From contig JANYAJ010000053.1 in assembly GCA_025361385.1 (NCBI GenBank), positions 1 to 5,965 on the forward strand: a stretch of DNA of 5,965 nt, written 5' to 3'. The notes under the pieces are model-generated. The model did no database searches and was not told where the DNA came from. It saw nothing but the letters and a program-made list of their open reading frames with translations. Below, in pieces: positions 1 to 5,579 of this stretch. The position numbers and the translations under genes were made by a program. Numbering within the stretch: the first letter of the stretch is position 1; each line of letters starts with the position of its first letter. This DNA comes from Nitrospira sp. (GTDB lineage: Bacteria; Nitrospirota; Nitrospiria; Nitrospirales; Nitrospiraceae).

Positions 1-2
1 CC

Positions 3-731
3 ACCCAACAGATCGACGTGGCGGCGCTCGATCTCATTAGGGATCGGGAGCGGGGCGTCCCGCGCTACAACGAGTTCCGACGGCAGTATGGTCTCACGCA
101 ATTAACCAGCTTCGATGAATTCGTGAATCAGCAGGAGAAGGATTTCAAGGAGCGGAGCAAACAGGAGCAGCTCGTGAAGACCCTGCGTGAGGTGTACGGG
201 CAGCATCGGTGCGATGCGTCCAAGAAGATTACCGACGCGCGGTCGAACGACGACGGCTCACCCATCAACGATTGTCTCGGGCATCCACATGGCAGCCTGA
301 TCGACAATATCGAGGACGTCGACACGGTGGTGGGATGGCTGGCGGAGTTCCGGCGTCCGCATGGCTTCGCCATTTCCGAAACCCAGTTCGTCGTATTCAT
401 CCTCAACGCCTCGCGCCGCCTCTTCAGCGACCGGTTCTTCACGTCCAGTTTCCGTCCCGAGTTCTACACGACGTTGGGCGTTGACTGGGTCATGCACAAT
501 GGACCGGGTTCGGAGCAGATGGAGCAGGGGACGATCAACGGGCACCAGCAGCCAGTCTCTCCCCTGAAACGCGTCCTACTCAGGACGATGCCGGAATTGG
601 CGGGCGAGCTCCAGGGGGTGGTGAATGCGTTCGACCCCTGGGCGAGGGACCGCGGGGAATATTACAGCCTGGATTGGAAGCCCAGGGTTGGGGCGAAAGA
701 TGATGAGGCGTTCGCGAACAAGAAGGAGTGA
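3..731 (+). CDS. Animal-type haem peroxidase, C-terminal part (5' end outside window)
   Basis: The frame is open from the window edge, so the start lies upstream; about 242 residues are visible. The fragment begins with IDVAALDLIRDRERGVPRYN, which matches the signature of animal haem peroxidases (consensus near RGRDHGLPxYNxxR). It is followed by DNIEDVDTVVGWLAE, matching the DDIDLxVGxLAE block, and by FILNASRRLFSDRFF, matching the conserved segment ending in DRFF. The family oxidises organic substrates with peroxide or dioxygen; the haem-ligand histidine and the distal site should lie upstream and are not visible. The tail PELAGELQGVVNAFDPW and the lack of a halide-peroxidase-like C-terminus recall the alpha-dioxygenase / cyclooxygenase-like bacterial branch, but that subfamily call is tentative. 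The gene ends in TGA two bases before a repeat element. Family assignment is secure; substrate is unknown. Confidence 0.88.
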   Translation, partial: TQQIDVAALDLIRDRERGVPRYNEFRRQYGLTQLTSFDEFVNQQEKDFKERSKQEQLVKTLREVYGQHRCDASKKITDARSNDDGSPINDCLGHPHGSLIDNIEDVDTVVGWLAEFRRPHGFAISETQFVVFILNASRRLFSDRFFTSSFRPEFYTTLGVDWVMHNGPGSEQMEQGTINGHQQPVSPLKRVLLRTMPELAGELQGVVNAFDPWARDRGEYYSLDWKPRVGAKDDEAFANKKE

Positions 732-733
732 GC

Positions 734-779
734 GGGGCCTGGCCGTCCTCTTGCTCGCGGAACGCGCAGGGGCTCGTTT
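734..779 (+). repeat. Hairpin repeat element, truncated left half (copy 0)
   Basis: This stretch carries the left arm GGGGCCTGGCCGTCCTC and the core TTGCTCGCGGAACGCGC (751-767) of the element found complete at 2690 and 5580, then jumps to GCTCGTTT. The right core and right arm (expected GACGCGCGCA and ACCAGGC-type sequence) are missing. In their place begins the 9-bp inverted array. It starts 2 nt after the peroxidase stop codon, so it lies in the 3' end of that transcript. Confidence 0.75.
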
Positions 780-780
780 T

Positions 781-834
781 TCTGGTCTATTTGGTTTCTC
801 TGGTTCAACCAAACAGACCAGATGAACCAGACAA
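781..834. repeat. Inverted array of 9-bp units (3 + 3)
   Basis: The GGT triplets at 784, 793 and 802 and the ACC triplets at 808, 817 and 826 are each spaced exactly 9 bp. Units read TCTGGTCTA, TTTGGTTTC, TCTGGTTCA, then ACCAAACAG, ACCAGATGA, ACCAGACAA; the right three are approximately reverse complements of the left three. One fold pairs 781-788 with 815-822 and 790-796 with 807-813, with one A-C mismatch and a 10-nt loop. An alternative pairs 799-805 with 825-831. No T-run follows on either strand, so it is not a canonical intrinsic terminator, although it lies between the peroxidase and vapB and might block RNA decay or readthrough. Confidence 0.8.
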
Positions 835-890
835 ACATTCCCCGCCTTGCTGAATATGGGTGAAGAGGAGGGAGTCGGAAGTTTGATGCG

Positions 891-916
891 CTTTACGTTG
901 CTATGATAAAGTAAAG
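891..916 (+). promoter_or_regulatory. Putative vapBC promoter and autoregulatory operator
   Basis: A -10 box TATGAT (902-907) lies 29 nt before the antitoxin ATG. It is enclosed by the inverted repeat CTTTAC (891-896) / GTAAAG (911-916), whose half-sites are 20 bp apart, two helical turns. VapB-type antitoxins with their toxin usually repress their own promoter at such palindromes, so this is the natural operator. No good -35 is seen; TTGATG at 883-888 is too close. Promoter position is inference, the inverted repeat is seen directly. Confidence 0.5.
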
Positions 917-936
917 CCTTGTGAGGGAGGTGCATC

Positions 937-1155
937 ATGGCTGTTCAAAAGCTCAGCAGCAAGAATCAGATTGTCATCCCGAAGGAAGCCCGACAGGCGA
1001 TGGGTGTCAAAGGCGGCGATGAGTTGCTGGTCGTCGTGAAAGACGATCTCACGCTGGTGATGCCAAAGCCCAAACGCTACGTGAAGACTCTGCAGGGGAT
1101 GGCCAAGGATATGTATCCTGCCGGCTATCTGAAGCGAGAGCGCCGGTCGTGGTAG
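937..1155 (+). CDS. vapB: AbrB/MazE/SpoVT-fold antitoxin (VapB type)
   Basis: This 72-residue protein has an N-terminal swapped-hairpin DNA-binding domain. The signature KLSSKNQIVIPKEARQAMGV (residues 5-24) and GDELLVVV (residues 28-35) are typical of AbrB/MazE/SpoVT antitoxins. The remaining C-terminal part (about residues 45-72, with GMAKDMYPAGYLKRERRSW) should be the toxin-wrapping tail that blocks the PIN active site. The ATG is supported by a Shine-Dalgarno GGGAGG at 925-930, 6 nt upstream. Its stop overlaps the downstream toxin start by 7 bp, so translation is coupled and the antitoxin is made first, as usual for such modules. It probably dimerises, binds the palindrome at 891-916 and represses its own operon. 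The fold assignment is firm; the name rests on the PIN partner. Confidence 0.9.
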   Translation: MAVQKLSSKNQIVIPKEARQAMGVKGGDELLVVVKDDLTLVMPKPKRYVKTLQGMAKDMYPAGYLKRERRSW

Positions 1156-1601
1156 GCATTTCCTTGCAAGGCCTTCCACCAGAACGTGAACGAATCGGTA
1201 TCGACACCAACCTGTTTATCTATTTCCTTGAAGATCATCCGCGATACGGCACGTGGTGCGCGTCCTTGTTCGATCGAATCGAACGGGGCCATAATCACGC
1301 GGTCACTTCGACCGTGACGCTTCTCGAACTGCTGGTTCAGCCCTATCGTGATCAGAAGGAAGAGTTAGCGCAGAAGATCTTTGCCCTCGCCACCACGTAC
1401 CCAAAGATCGAGTGGATGCCGGTGACGCTGAATGTGGCCGATCGCGCCGCTGAACTGCGGGCTCGCTATCGCCTCAGTACACCCGATGCCATTCAACTCG
1501 CCACGGCCATCGGCCACAAGGCGACGCGCTTCTATGGAAATGATCGTGCTCTGCGACGGGTAAAAGAAATCGAGTGTATCCTCGTGGATGATCTGACCTA
1601 G
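1149..1601 (+). CDS. vapC: PIN-domain ribonuclease toxin (VapC type)
   Basis: This 150-residue protein is a normal-length VapC. All acidic positions of the PIN active site are visible: D19 in IGIDTNLFIY, E60 in TLLELLV, D113 in LSTPDAIQLATA and D132 in YGNDRAL. They coordinate Mg2+ for RNA cleavage; VapC toxins typically cut tRNA or rRNA, but the target here cannot be read from sequence. The chosen GTG at 1149 overlaps the antitoxin stop by 7 bp; the ribosome site is weak (GAGAG upstream), consistent with translational coupling and low toxin output. The N-terminal 15 residues before the first PIN strand are slightly long. Nothing suggests inactivation. A convergent gene lies 141 bp downstream. 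Confidence 0.92.
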   Translation: MVGISLQGLPPERERIGIDTNLFIYFLEDHPRYGTWCASLFDRIERGHNHAVTSTVTLLELLVQPYRDQKEELAQKIFALATTYPKIEWMPVTLNVADRAAELRARYRLSTPDAIQLATAIGHKATRFYGNDRALRRVKEIECILVDDLT

Positions 1602-1673
1602 TCTCGGCTGTTCTCCCGTTATTCGTCTATCGTAGCTCGTTGTTCTCACATCCCGCTTCACTCTTTCTACTCC

Positions 1674-1725
1674 TGCCATCAGCTCCTGTTGCTTGCCATC
1701 AGCTATACGCTATCAGCCATCGGCT
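1674..1725. repeat. Short degenerate tandem repeat, 20-21 bp period with 7-bp substructure
   Basis: TGCCATCAGCT occurs at 1674-1684 and 1694-1704, and a variant AGCCATCGGCT at 1715-1725, giving a 20-21 bp spacing. The right part also reads as heptamers: CATCAGC, TATACGC, TATCAGC, CATCGGC. It occupies the gap between the convergent vapC and transglycosylase-like genes. No T-tailed hairpin terminator was found there. The remainder of 1602-1742 shows nothing recognisable. Confidence 0.6.
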
Positions 1726-1742
1726 CCGATTTTGACCACGAG

Positions 1743-2636
1743 CTACCGCTCCCGTCTGATCGTCTTGTCTCCTGCCGCCGGTTTGGAGAATTCGAATTTC
1801 AACGCATTGACCCGGGCCAGATAGCTGCTCACGTCGTGGTCGCCACACCGTTGGCTGGGAGTCAGCCGGAACCCTTGTGACGCATAGGCATGGCCGGCCC
1901 CGGCTCCACAGAGGTGAATCAAGGCTGCCAGATCCTGCTTTTGCCGGAGCGTGACTCTGCCGCCCAGCCTGGTGCCGATGGCTTTGGCCACTGCGCGGTC
2001 GAGTGATGCCGAAGTCACTTCGATGGCATGGCTCGGCAGGACGCGGGTGTAGAGGCTGTTGAACCAACAGGAATTCAGATCGTTCCAGGGGCCGTCCTCG
2101 ACCACGACGTGGTCGTGGATGCAATAGCGCGTCGCTTCGCGGAAGGTCCCGTCGGTGATCTGGTACATGCCGACCGCGCTCGACGCCGGCTGGTACCACT
2201 CCAAAGGATTCCACGAAAGATGCCAGCGCCAATAGGTGCGCGCTACCGGATTCCCTGCACCCTCCGTCTGCGCCAGCGCGGCCAGCAGCTCAGCGGTGAT
2301 GACCGAGGTCGCATGTTCGCGGAAGAGCGAGCCGTATTCCTTCCAGGTCTCGATGGGGCGCTTGTTGAGGGCCCGGTCCAGGGGAAAGAGGACTTCGCTC
2401 GGCTTGTTGAACGCGTGATAGGCCCAGTTGACGCCGAGCCAGAGGAGGAGAAGGAGGACGGCAATCATGACGGCTCGCGCCGTTGGCGGCGACTTGAGCA
2501 CGGCCTTCATCACTCGACGAAAATTATTCCACCGTGCGAGCAGAAACCGCCAGAAAGCTCTGACCGGCTTGCGACGCCCGCGCGTCGTTCGGCGGCGGGG
2601 ACGTTTGAGGTTATGGCGATTGGGTCTGGAGGACAT
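1743..2636 (-). CDS. Membrane-anchored SLT-fold lytic transglycosylase-like protein
   Basis: The 297-residue protein begins with a strongly basic cytoplasmic segment (residues 1-48, rich in Arg/Lys) and one membrane helix (about 55-72, AVMIAVLLLLLWLGVNWAY), so its C-terminal domain should be periplasmic. That domain has the lysozyme-like SLT layout. ITAELLAALAQTEGAGNP places the probable catalytic Glu at E125; SSAVGMYQITDGTF (152-164) is the substrate-groove motif; LCGAGAGHAY (242-251) is the late helix motif. Such enzymes cleave the MurNAc-GlcNAc bond of peptidoglycan, forming 1,6-anhydro ends. Four cysteines (172, 190, 243, 264) in the exported domain could form disulphides. The frame extends upstream to 2795, but that part merely translates a repeat element, so I chose the ATG at 2636. 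There is no Shine-Dalgarno before it. An insert WHLSWNPLEWYQP between the two motifs is unlike compact SLT domains. The enzyme class is likely, exact family unknown. Confidence 0.8.
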   Translation of the reverse strand: MSSRPNRHNLKRPRRRTTRGRRKPVRAFWRFLLARWNNFRRVMKAVLKSPPTARAVMIAVLLLLLWLGVNWAYHAFNKPSEVLFPLDRALNKRPIETWKEYGSLFREHATSVITAELLAALAQTEGAGNPVARTYWRWHLSWNPLEWYQPASSAVGMYQITDGTFREATRYCIHDHVVVEDGPWNDLNSCWFNSLYTRVLPSHAIEVTSASLDRAVAKAIGTRLGGRVTLRQKQDLAALIHLCGAGAGHAYASQGFRLTPSQRCGDHDVSSYLARVNALKFEFSKPAAGDKTIRRER

Positions 2637-2648
2637 GGGGACAATATA
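2637..2648 (-). promoter_or_regulatory. Possible -10 box giving leaderless mRNA for the SLT gene
   Basis: Read on the - strand, TATATT (2648-2643) is followed by GTCCCC and then the ATG at 2636. A start site at the usual 7 nt after the -10 would fall on the A of the ATG. This fits the absence of any ribosome site upstream of that ATG. TATATT is part of a 10-bp palindrome AATATATATT (2643-2652). No convincing -35 is seen at 16-18 bp, so this is a weak call. Confidence 0.35.
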
Positions 2649-2689
2649 TATTAAAAGCATGAGGGGAGAGTGGCCTGATGCGGGAGAGA

Positions 2690-2857
2690 GGGGGCAGCCT
2701 GGTTGTCCTCCTGCTCGCGGAACGCGCGCCCTCAGAAGGGCCTCGTTCGACGCGCGCAATCGAGGATCAACCAGGCCACCCCCTTGAGGAAACAAACAAG
2801 TTTGGAAGGATCATCTATATTTCGTTCAACGCGTGCAGTCTGGGGTCGACCAGGCTT
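2690..2857 (+). repeat. Hairpin repeat element, full copy A with 3' tail
   Basis: The outer arms GGGGGCAGCCTGGTTGTCCTC (2690-2710) and GAGGATCAACCAGGC...CCCCC (2762-2783) pair. The conserved cores CTGCTCGCGGAACGCGC (2711-2727) and CTCGTTCGACGCGCGCA (2742-2758) lie inside and partly pair through GAACG/CGTTC. The apex is a hairpin GCCCT-CAGA-AGGGC. A tail follows the hairpin; its segment 2808-2839 matches 5700-5731 of copy B at 26 of 32 positions, and near the end ACCAGGCT (2849-2856) is the reverse complement of AGCCTGGT in the left arm. It separates the SLT gene start from the end of the DUF4124 gene. A fragment TGGCCTGAT at 2671-2679 may be debris of another copy. Confidence 0.85.
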
Positions 2858-2872
2858 CGCTTCACAGAAGCG
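2858..2872 (-). other. Perfect 6-bp hairpin directly after a stop codon
   Basis: CGCTTC (2858-2863), loop ACA, GAAGCG (2867-2872) forms a perfect hairpin abutting the stop codon of the - strand gene ending at 2873. It is not followed by a T-run on the - strand, so it is not a canonical intrinsic terminator. It may protect the mRNA 3' end or pause polymerase. Confidence 0.4.
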
Positions 2873-4165
2873 TTAGCGGCCGCGATGTCCACCGCCACCG
2901 CCGAAGTGACCGCCTCCACCAGAATGTCCGCCACCCCCGCCAAAATGTCGGGGACTCATGGATGGGCTATTGCGTGGTACTGAGTAAGGAGCGCGAAGTA
3001 TGGGAGGGTTTGGTTGGGCGACATGGGGTGGGTGGACCTGTTGCAATGTCGGAGGCAGGGGGCGTGAGAACCCTTGCTGCGGCACCGCTGCTGGTGCCCT
3101 CAATGCCTGTGTCCCGGTAGCGGCATGAGCCGAACCTGGTGGCAGAGTCTGCGGCGGTGGCGCGATGTGCAGAGACATAGGTGGCGCGACAAGCAACGAG
3201 TGATGCGGCGGGGGCGGCGACGGCGACGAGATTCCCGGCAGCGCGGGTGGCAGGGAGCCGGTCCGTGTCGTGACGACCTGTTGCAGCATCGTGAGATGAC
3301 GATTGCGTGGATACAGATGTTGCGCCTGCAGCAGCAATCCGTGGACTTGTTGCACCCCGATCCATGGATAGGGGTAGATGACCGGCGTCACATAGATCCA
3401 GTCGGTCCAGGCTTGTGACACGAGGTCGTTCGTCTGCAGTTGGTTGAGCAGGTCCTGACGTTGCTGACTCAGATCCTGTACCTGCTCCGGCGATGAGGCG
3501 GTGGCCAAGGCCTCGTTGGCCGCATCGAGCTGTTGGTGCAATTGGTCCGTCTCTGCCCGGAGCGCCACGAGTTCATTCTTGGCGCTCTCGTTCTCTCGAA
3601 GGGCCGTGATGGCCTGAGCGACTTCGTTCGGGTCGACCTGCGCCGTCAGATCGACATGGATGATCGCCGTGTCTCCCTCCAGCCTGGTCGTGATCTTCTG
3701 ATCCAGGACCATGACGATCCCGGCCGTATAGGTGCGGATGTCGTCCCTCGTGACCTCCATATTCTTTACGTCGGTCACGCTCTCCAAATAGGTGGCCACC
3801 TGTTCGAGGGCGTCTCTTCTGGCGGCTTCGACGGCTAAGCGGACGGCATCGGTCCTGGTGTCGTGATCTCCCATCCGGTATTCGCCGCTGGCGGTGACCA
3901 CCCGGACGTTTGCAGATGGAGCCGATTGTTCACCGGAGACGAGGGGTGGGGACACCGAATACGATTCGTGATCGAGCGGGACGACCCGGCTGCGATATTT
4001 CTCCGGGATCGAATACAGTTCCGTGGTGAAGTTTTGTGTACCGGAGTCGTCTGTGTATTTGTAGATAGGATCGGCAGCTGAGCTGACTGGCACAGTGGCA
4101 GAGACAGCGGAGAACCACAGGAAGAATAGGACCGATAGGGTACATCCTCTGCGGGAGAGCGACAT
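2873..4165 (-). CDS. Secreted DUF4124 / FlgT-like multidomain protein with Gly-His-rich tail
   Basis: The 430-residue product starts with a signal peptide (MSLSRRG, then a hydrophobic core to about residue 23, Ala-rich cleavage region to about 31). A DUF4124-like segment follows: DPIYKYTDDSGTQNFTT (32-48). Residues about 86-187 (SGEYRM..., EAARRDALEQVATYLESVTDV, IHVDLTAQVDPNEV) resemble the FlgT N-terminal / LPP20-type small alpha-beta domain. Residues 188-245 are a probable coiled coil rich in E, L and Q. Residues 305-405 are Pro/His-rich and likely disordered; 408-430 is Gly/His-rich (GGGGGHSGGGGHFGGGGGHRGR is the very end). The last part could bind metal, which is inference. The ATG at 4165 has AAGGGGG 4 nt upstream; the ATG at 4198 would prefix 11 residues and lacks a ribosome site. 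It follows the TPR gene by 66 nt on the same strand. Location periplasm or surface; molecular function unknown. Confidence 0.82.
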   Translation of the reverse strand: MSLSRRGCTLSVLFFLWFSAVSATVPVSSAADPIYKYTDDSGTQNFTTELYSIPEKYRSRVVPLDHESYSVSPPLVSGEQSAPSANVRVVTASGEYRMGDHDTRTDAVRLAVEAARRDALEQVATYLESVTDVKNMEVTRDDIRTYTAGIVMVLDQKITTRLEGDTAIIHVDLTAQVDPNEVAQAITALRENESAKNELVALRAETDQLHQQLDAANEALATASSPEQVQDLSQQRQDLLNQLQTNDLVSQAWTDWIYVTPVIYPYPWIGVQQVHGLLLQAQHLYPRNRHLTMLQQVVTTRTGSLPPALPGISSPSPPPPHHSLLVAPPMSLHIAPPPQTLPPGSAHAATGTQALRAPAAVPQQGFSRPLPPTLQQVHPPHVAQPNPPILRAPYSVPRNSPSMSPRHFGGGGGHSGGGGHFGGGGGHRGR

Positions 4166-4193
4166 CCGACCCCCTTCGCCTGATCCAATACTC

Positions 4194-4202
4194 AGCATAC
4201 CA
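4194..4202 (-). promoter_or_regulatory. Possible extended -10 promoter in the gap between the two envelope genes
   Basis: On the - strand TGGTATGCT (4202-4194) fits the extended -10 pattern TGnTATnnT. Transcription would start near 4187, leaving a leader of about 22 nt that contains the AAGGGGG ribosome site at 4176-4170. No -35 is recognisable. If real, the DUF4124 gene could be expressed separately from the TPR gene. Confidence 0.3.
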
Positions 4203-4231
4203 TATAGGGTTCCACCCCTGGGCCTGGCGGC

Positions 4232-5191
4232 TCACCGGCCGCCGTGCACGAGGATCTGACGGCTGCGATAGATCGACAGCGCGCGCTGTTCCGACTCATC
4301 TGCTTCCGCATTCCGTCCCATCTTCCGATAGAGGTCGGCCAACAGAGACAACGTGGCCGCCTCAGTTGCGGCATCGCGCAAGGTTTGAGAGAGAAAGAGC
4401 GTGCGCTTTCCCAATTCGACGCCTTCGATCAGCCGCTCATCCTCACCATCTAATTGCGCAAGCCGAAGCCGAAGCATCGCTTCGGCCCTCATATTTCCTT
4501 CGACTTCAGCCAGATGAAGGCCCTCGTCGTAATACAGGCGGGCCGCTTGTGCTCGATCCAGCAGCCAGTGCGCGTTCCCGAGGGCCACGACCGCCGCCAG
4601 TTGCTTGCCCCGATCCTGACGCGTACGCGCGTCATCCCGCGCCTGCTGCAGCAACGACAGGCCTGGCTCGGTCACGCCGTCACCGACATCAAGCAGTCCC
4701 AGCTGAACCAACGTGTCGTTCCATCCCTGTCGATCGTTCGCACGGTCAAACAGGGTGATCGCCCGGCTGAACGACGAACGAGCCTCCTCAAGCAGTCCCA
4801 GTCGAGCTGACACACGCCCCATGACCGACAGAGCCCGCGCATGAGCGGTCCGGTCGGATGACCGGGCGAAAAGGGGAAGGGCTTCCTGGAGTGCCGCGTA
4901 GGCATCCTGGATCTTGCCTTGCCGTTCATACACCTGCGCGATCTTCACCAAGGAGGTCGCTACGCCGCGGGCTTGTTGGTGCTCCCGGAACGTCGACAAC
5001 GCGAGCTGATAGTACGTCAGCGTTTCAGGAAAGTGGTGCTGGTGGTCGTGGATCTCGCCGATCCGGAGCAATTCCTCGCCTGTGAGCGTTTTGGCCGAGG
5101 ACACTTGCTGAACAGGAACTGAGTGGGGGAGAGACCAGGCAGGATTCTGGTTCGACAGTGGAACGAGAAGCAGGAGCCAGGCAGCAATCAC
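4232..5191 (-). CDS. Secreted tetratricopeptide-repeat (TPR) protein
   Basis: The 319-residue protein begins with a hydrophobic segment (IAAWLLLLVPL, residues 2-12) and a likely signal cleavage near residues 19-21. The rest is helical TPR-type repeats with a roughly 40-residue spacing, as in the longer-linker variety. Units are visible at about 38-70 (LLRIGEIHDHQHHFPETLTYYQLAL), 77-110 (LVKIAQVYERQGKIQDAYAALQEAL), 117-150, 157-190, 197-230 and 277-310 (LSLLADLYRKMGRNAEADESEQRAL). Such proteins act as protein-binding scaffolds; nothing shows an enzyme. The start is GTG at 5191 with GAGAGG 8 nt upstream; an in-frame TGA lies upstream and no other usual start codon is between. The n-region after this GTG has no positive charge, which is odd for a signal peptide. 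It precedes the DUF4124 gene by 66 nt on the same strand, so the two probably cooperate in the periplasm. Confidence 0.85.
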   Translation of the reverse strand: MIAAWLLLLVPLSNQNPAWSLPHSVPVQQVSSAKTLTGEELLRIGEIHDHQHHFPETLTYYQLALSTFREHQQARGVATSLVKIAQVYERQGKIQDAYAALQEALPLFARSSDRTAHARALSVMGRVSARLGLLEEARSSFSRAITLFDRANDRQGWNDTLVQLGLLDVGDGVTEPGLSLLQQARDDARTRQDRGKQLAAVVALGNAHWLLDRAQAARLYYDEGLHLAEVEGNMRAEAMLRLRLAQLDGEDERLIEGVELGKRTLFLSQTLRDAATEAATLSLLADLYRKMGRNAEADESEQRALSIYRSRQILVHGGR

Positions 5192-5266
5192 GATGCGGCC
5201 CTCTCGTGATTCGAACGCTTCAGCGAGATCCTGCGCCCTGCCGATGGTTCAGTGGACAGTACCGTT

Positions 5267-5292
5267 GCGCAGGATTATCTAAAAGGATGCGC
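5267..5292 (-). promoter_or_regulatory. Putative promoter / operator of the TPR-DUF4124 unit
   Basis: On the - strand GATAAT (5279-5274) matches five of six bases of the -10 consensus, 82 nt upstream of the GTG start. It is flanked by the inverted repeat GCGCA (5267-5271) / TGCGC (5288-5292), which could be a regulator site. A -35 box is not evident. Confidence 0.35.
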
Positions 5293-5321
5293 TTGCTGGG
5301 GGAGGAGGTCAAGGGAGAGGA

Positions 5322-5540
5322 GGGTAGCCTGATGATCTCCTCTGCTCGCGCAACGCGCGGCCTCGGAAGGGGAGGCGCAAGAGCGTGAGGAGCTTTCTTT
5401 GCTCCCGGAACGCGCGGCCTGAGAAGGCCCTCGTTCGACGGCCGCAGTCAAAAGCTCCTCATGCCCTTGCTTGGTGGACTATTGAGCTGAAAAAACGGGA
5501 ACGAATGGACGCGCGCAATGGGAGACCAATCAGGCCACCC
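5322..5540 (+). repeat. Hairpin repeat element, split copy C
   Basis: The left arm GGGTAGCCTGATGATCTCC (5322-5340) pairs with the right arm GGGAGACCAATCAGGCCACCC reduced at its ends (5520-5540). The left core CTGCTCGCGCAACGCGC is at 5342-5358 with one change from copies A and B; the right core reads ACGAATGGACGCGCGCA (5501-5517). In the complete copies left and right cores are only about 14 nt apart; here about 142 nt intervene, holding another copy (D). The arm sequence differs from copies A and B but stays complementary. Confidence 0.75.
5377..5470 (+). repeat. Hairpin repeat element, copy D nested in copy C
   Basis: The arms at 5377-5397 (key part GTGAGGAGCTTT) and 5450-5470 (key part AAAAGCTCCTCAT) form a long stem. 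Inside are the family cores TTGCTCCCGGAACGCGC (5399-5415) and CTCGTTCGACGGCCGCA (5430-5446), and an apical hairpin GGCCT-GAGA-AGGCC (5416-5429). Arm sequence is unrelated to the arms of A, B, C; only core and architecture are shared. It lies within the apex of copy C. Confidence 0.8.
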
Positions 5541-5579
5541 TCTGGGAGAGGGCAACGAGCGAACTTGGATGGGAAAGGA

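Noticed and set aside
781..834. Intrinsic terminator
   Set aside because: The stem is followed by mixed sequence on both strands; the T-run (777-781) lies before the stem on the + strand and would read as A on the - strand.
2028..2654. Long + strand frame opposite the SLT gene
   Set aside because: It is antisense to a gene with clear enzyme motifs, is low-complexity Arg/Gly/Glu rich and has no recognisable domain.
2690..2783. Integron attC site
   Set aside because: The hairpin has AAC in the left and GTT in the right half, but they lie inside the stem near the apex, the GTT is followed by CGAC rather than purines, and the arms do not end in R boxes.
2637..2795. N-terminal extension of the SLT gene frame to 2795
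   Set aside because: The extra 53 residues are a translation of repeat copy A and the AT-rich promoter-like stretch; the Arg-rich anchor begins at the ATG at 2636.
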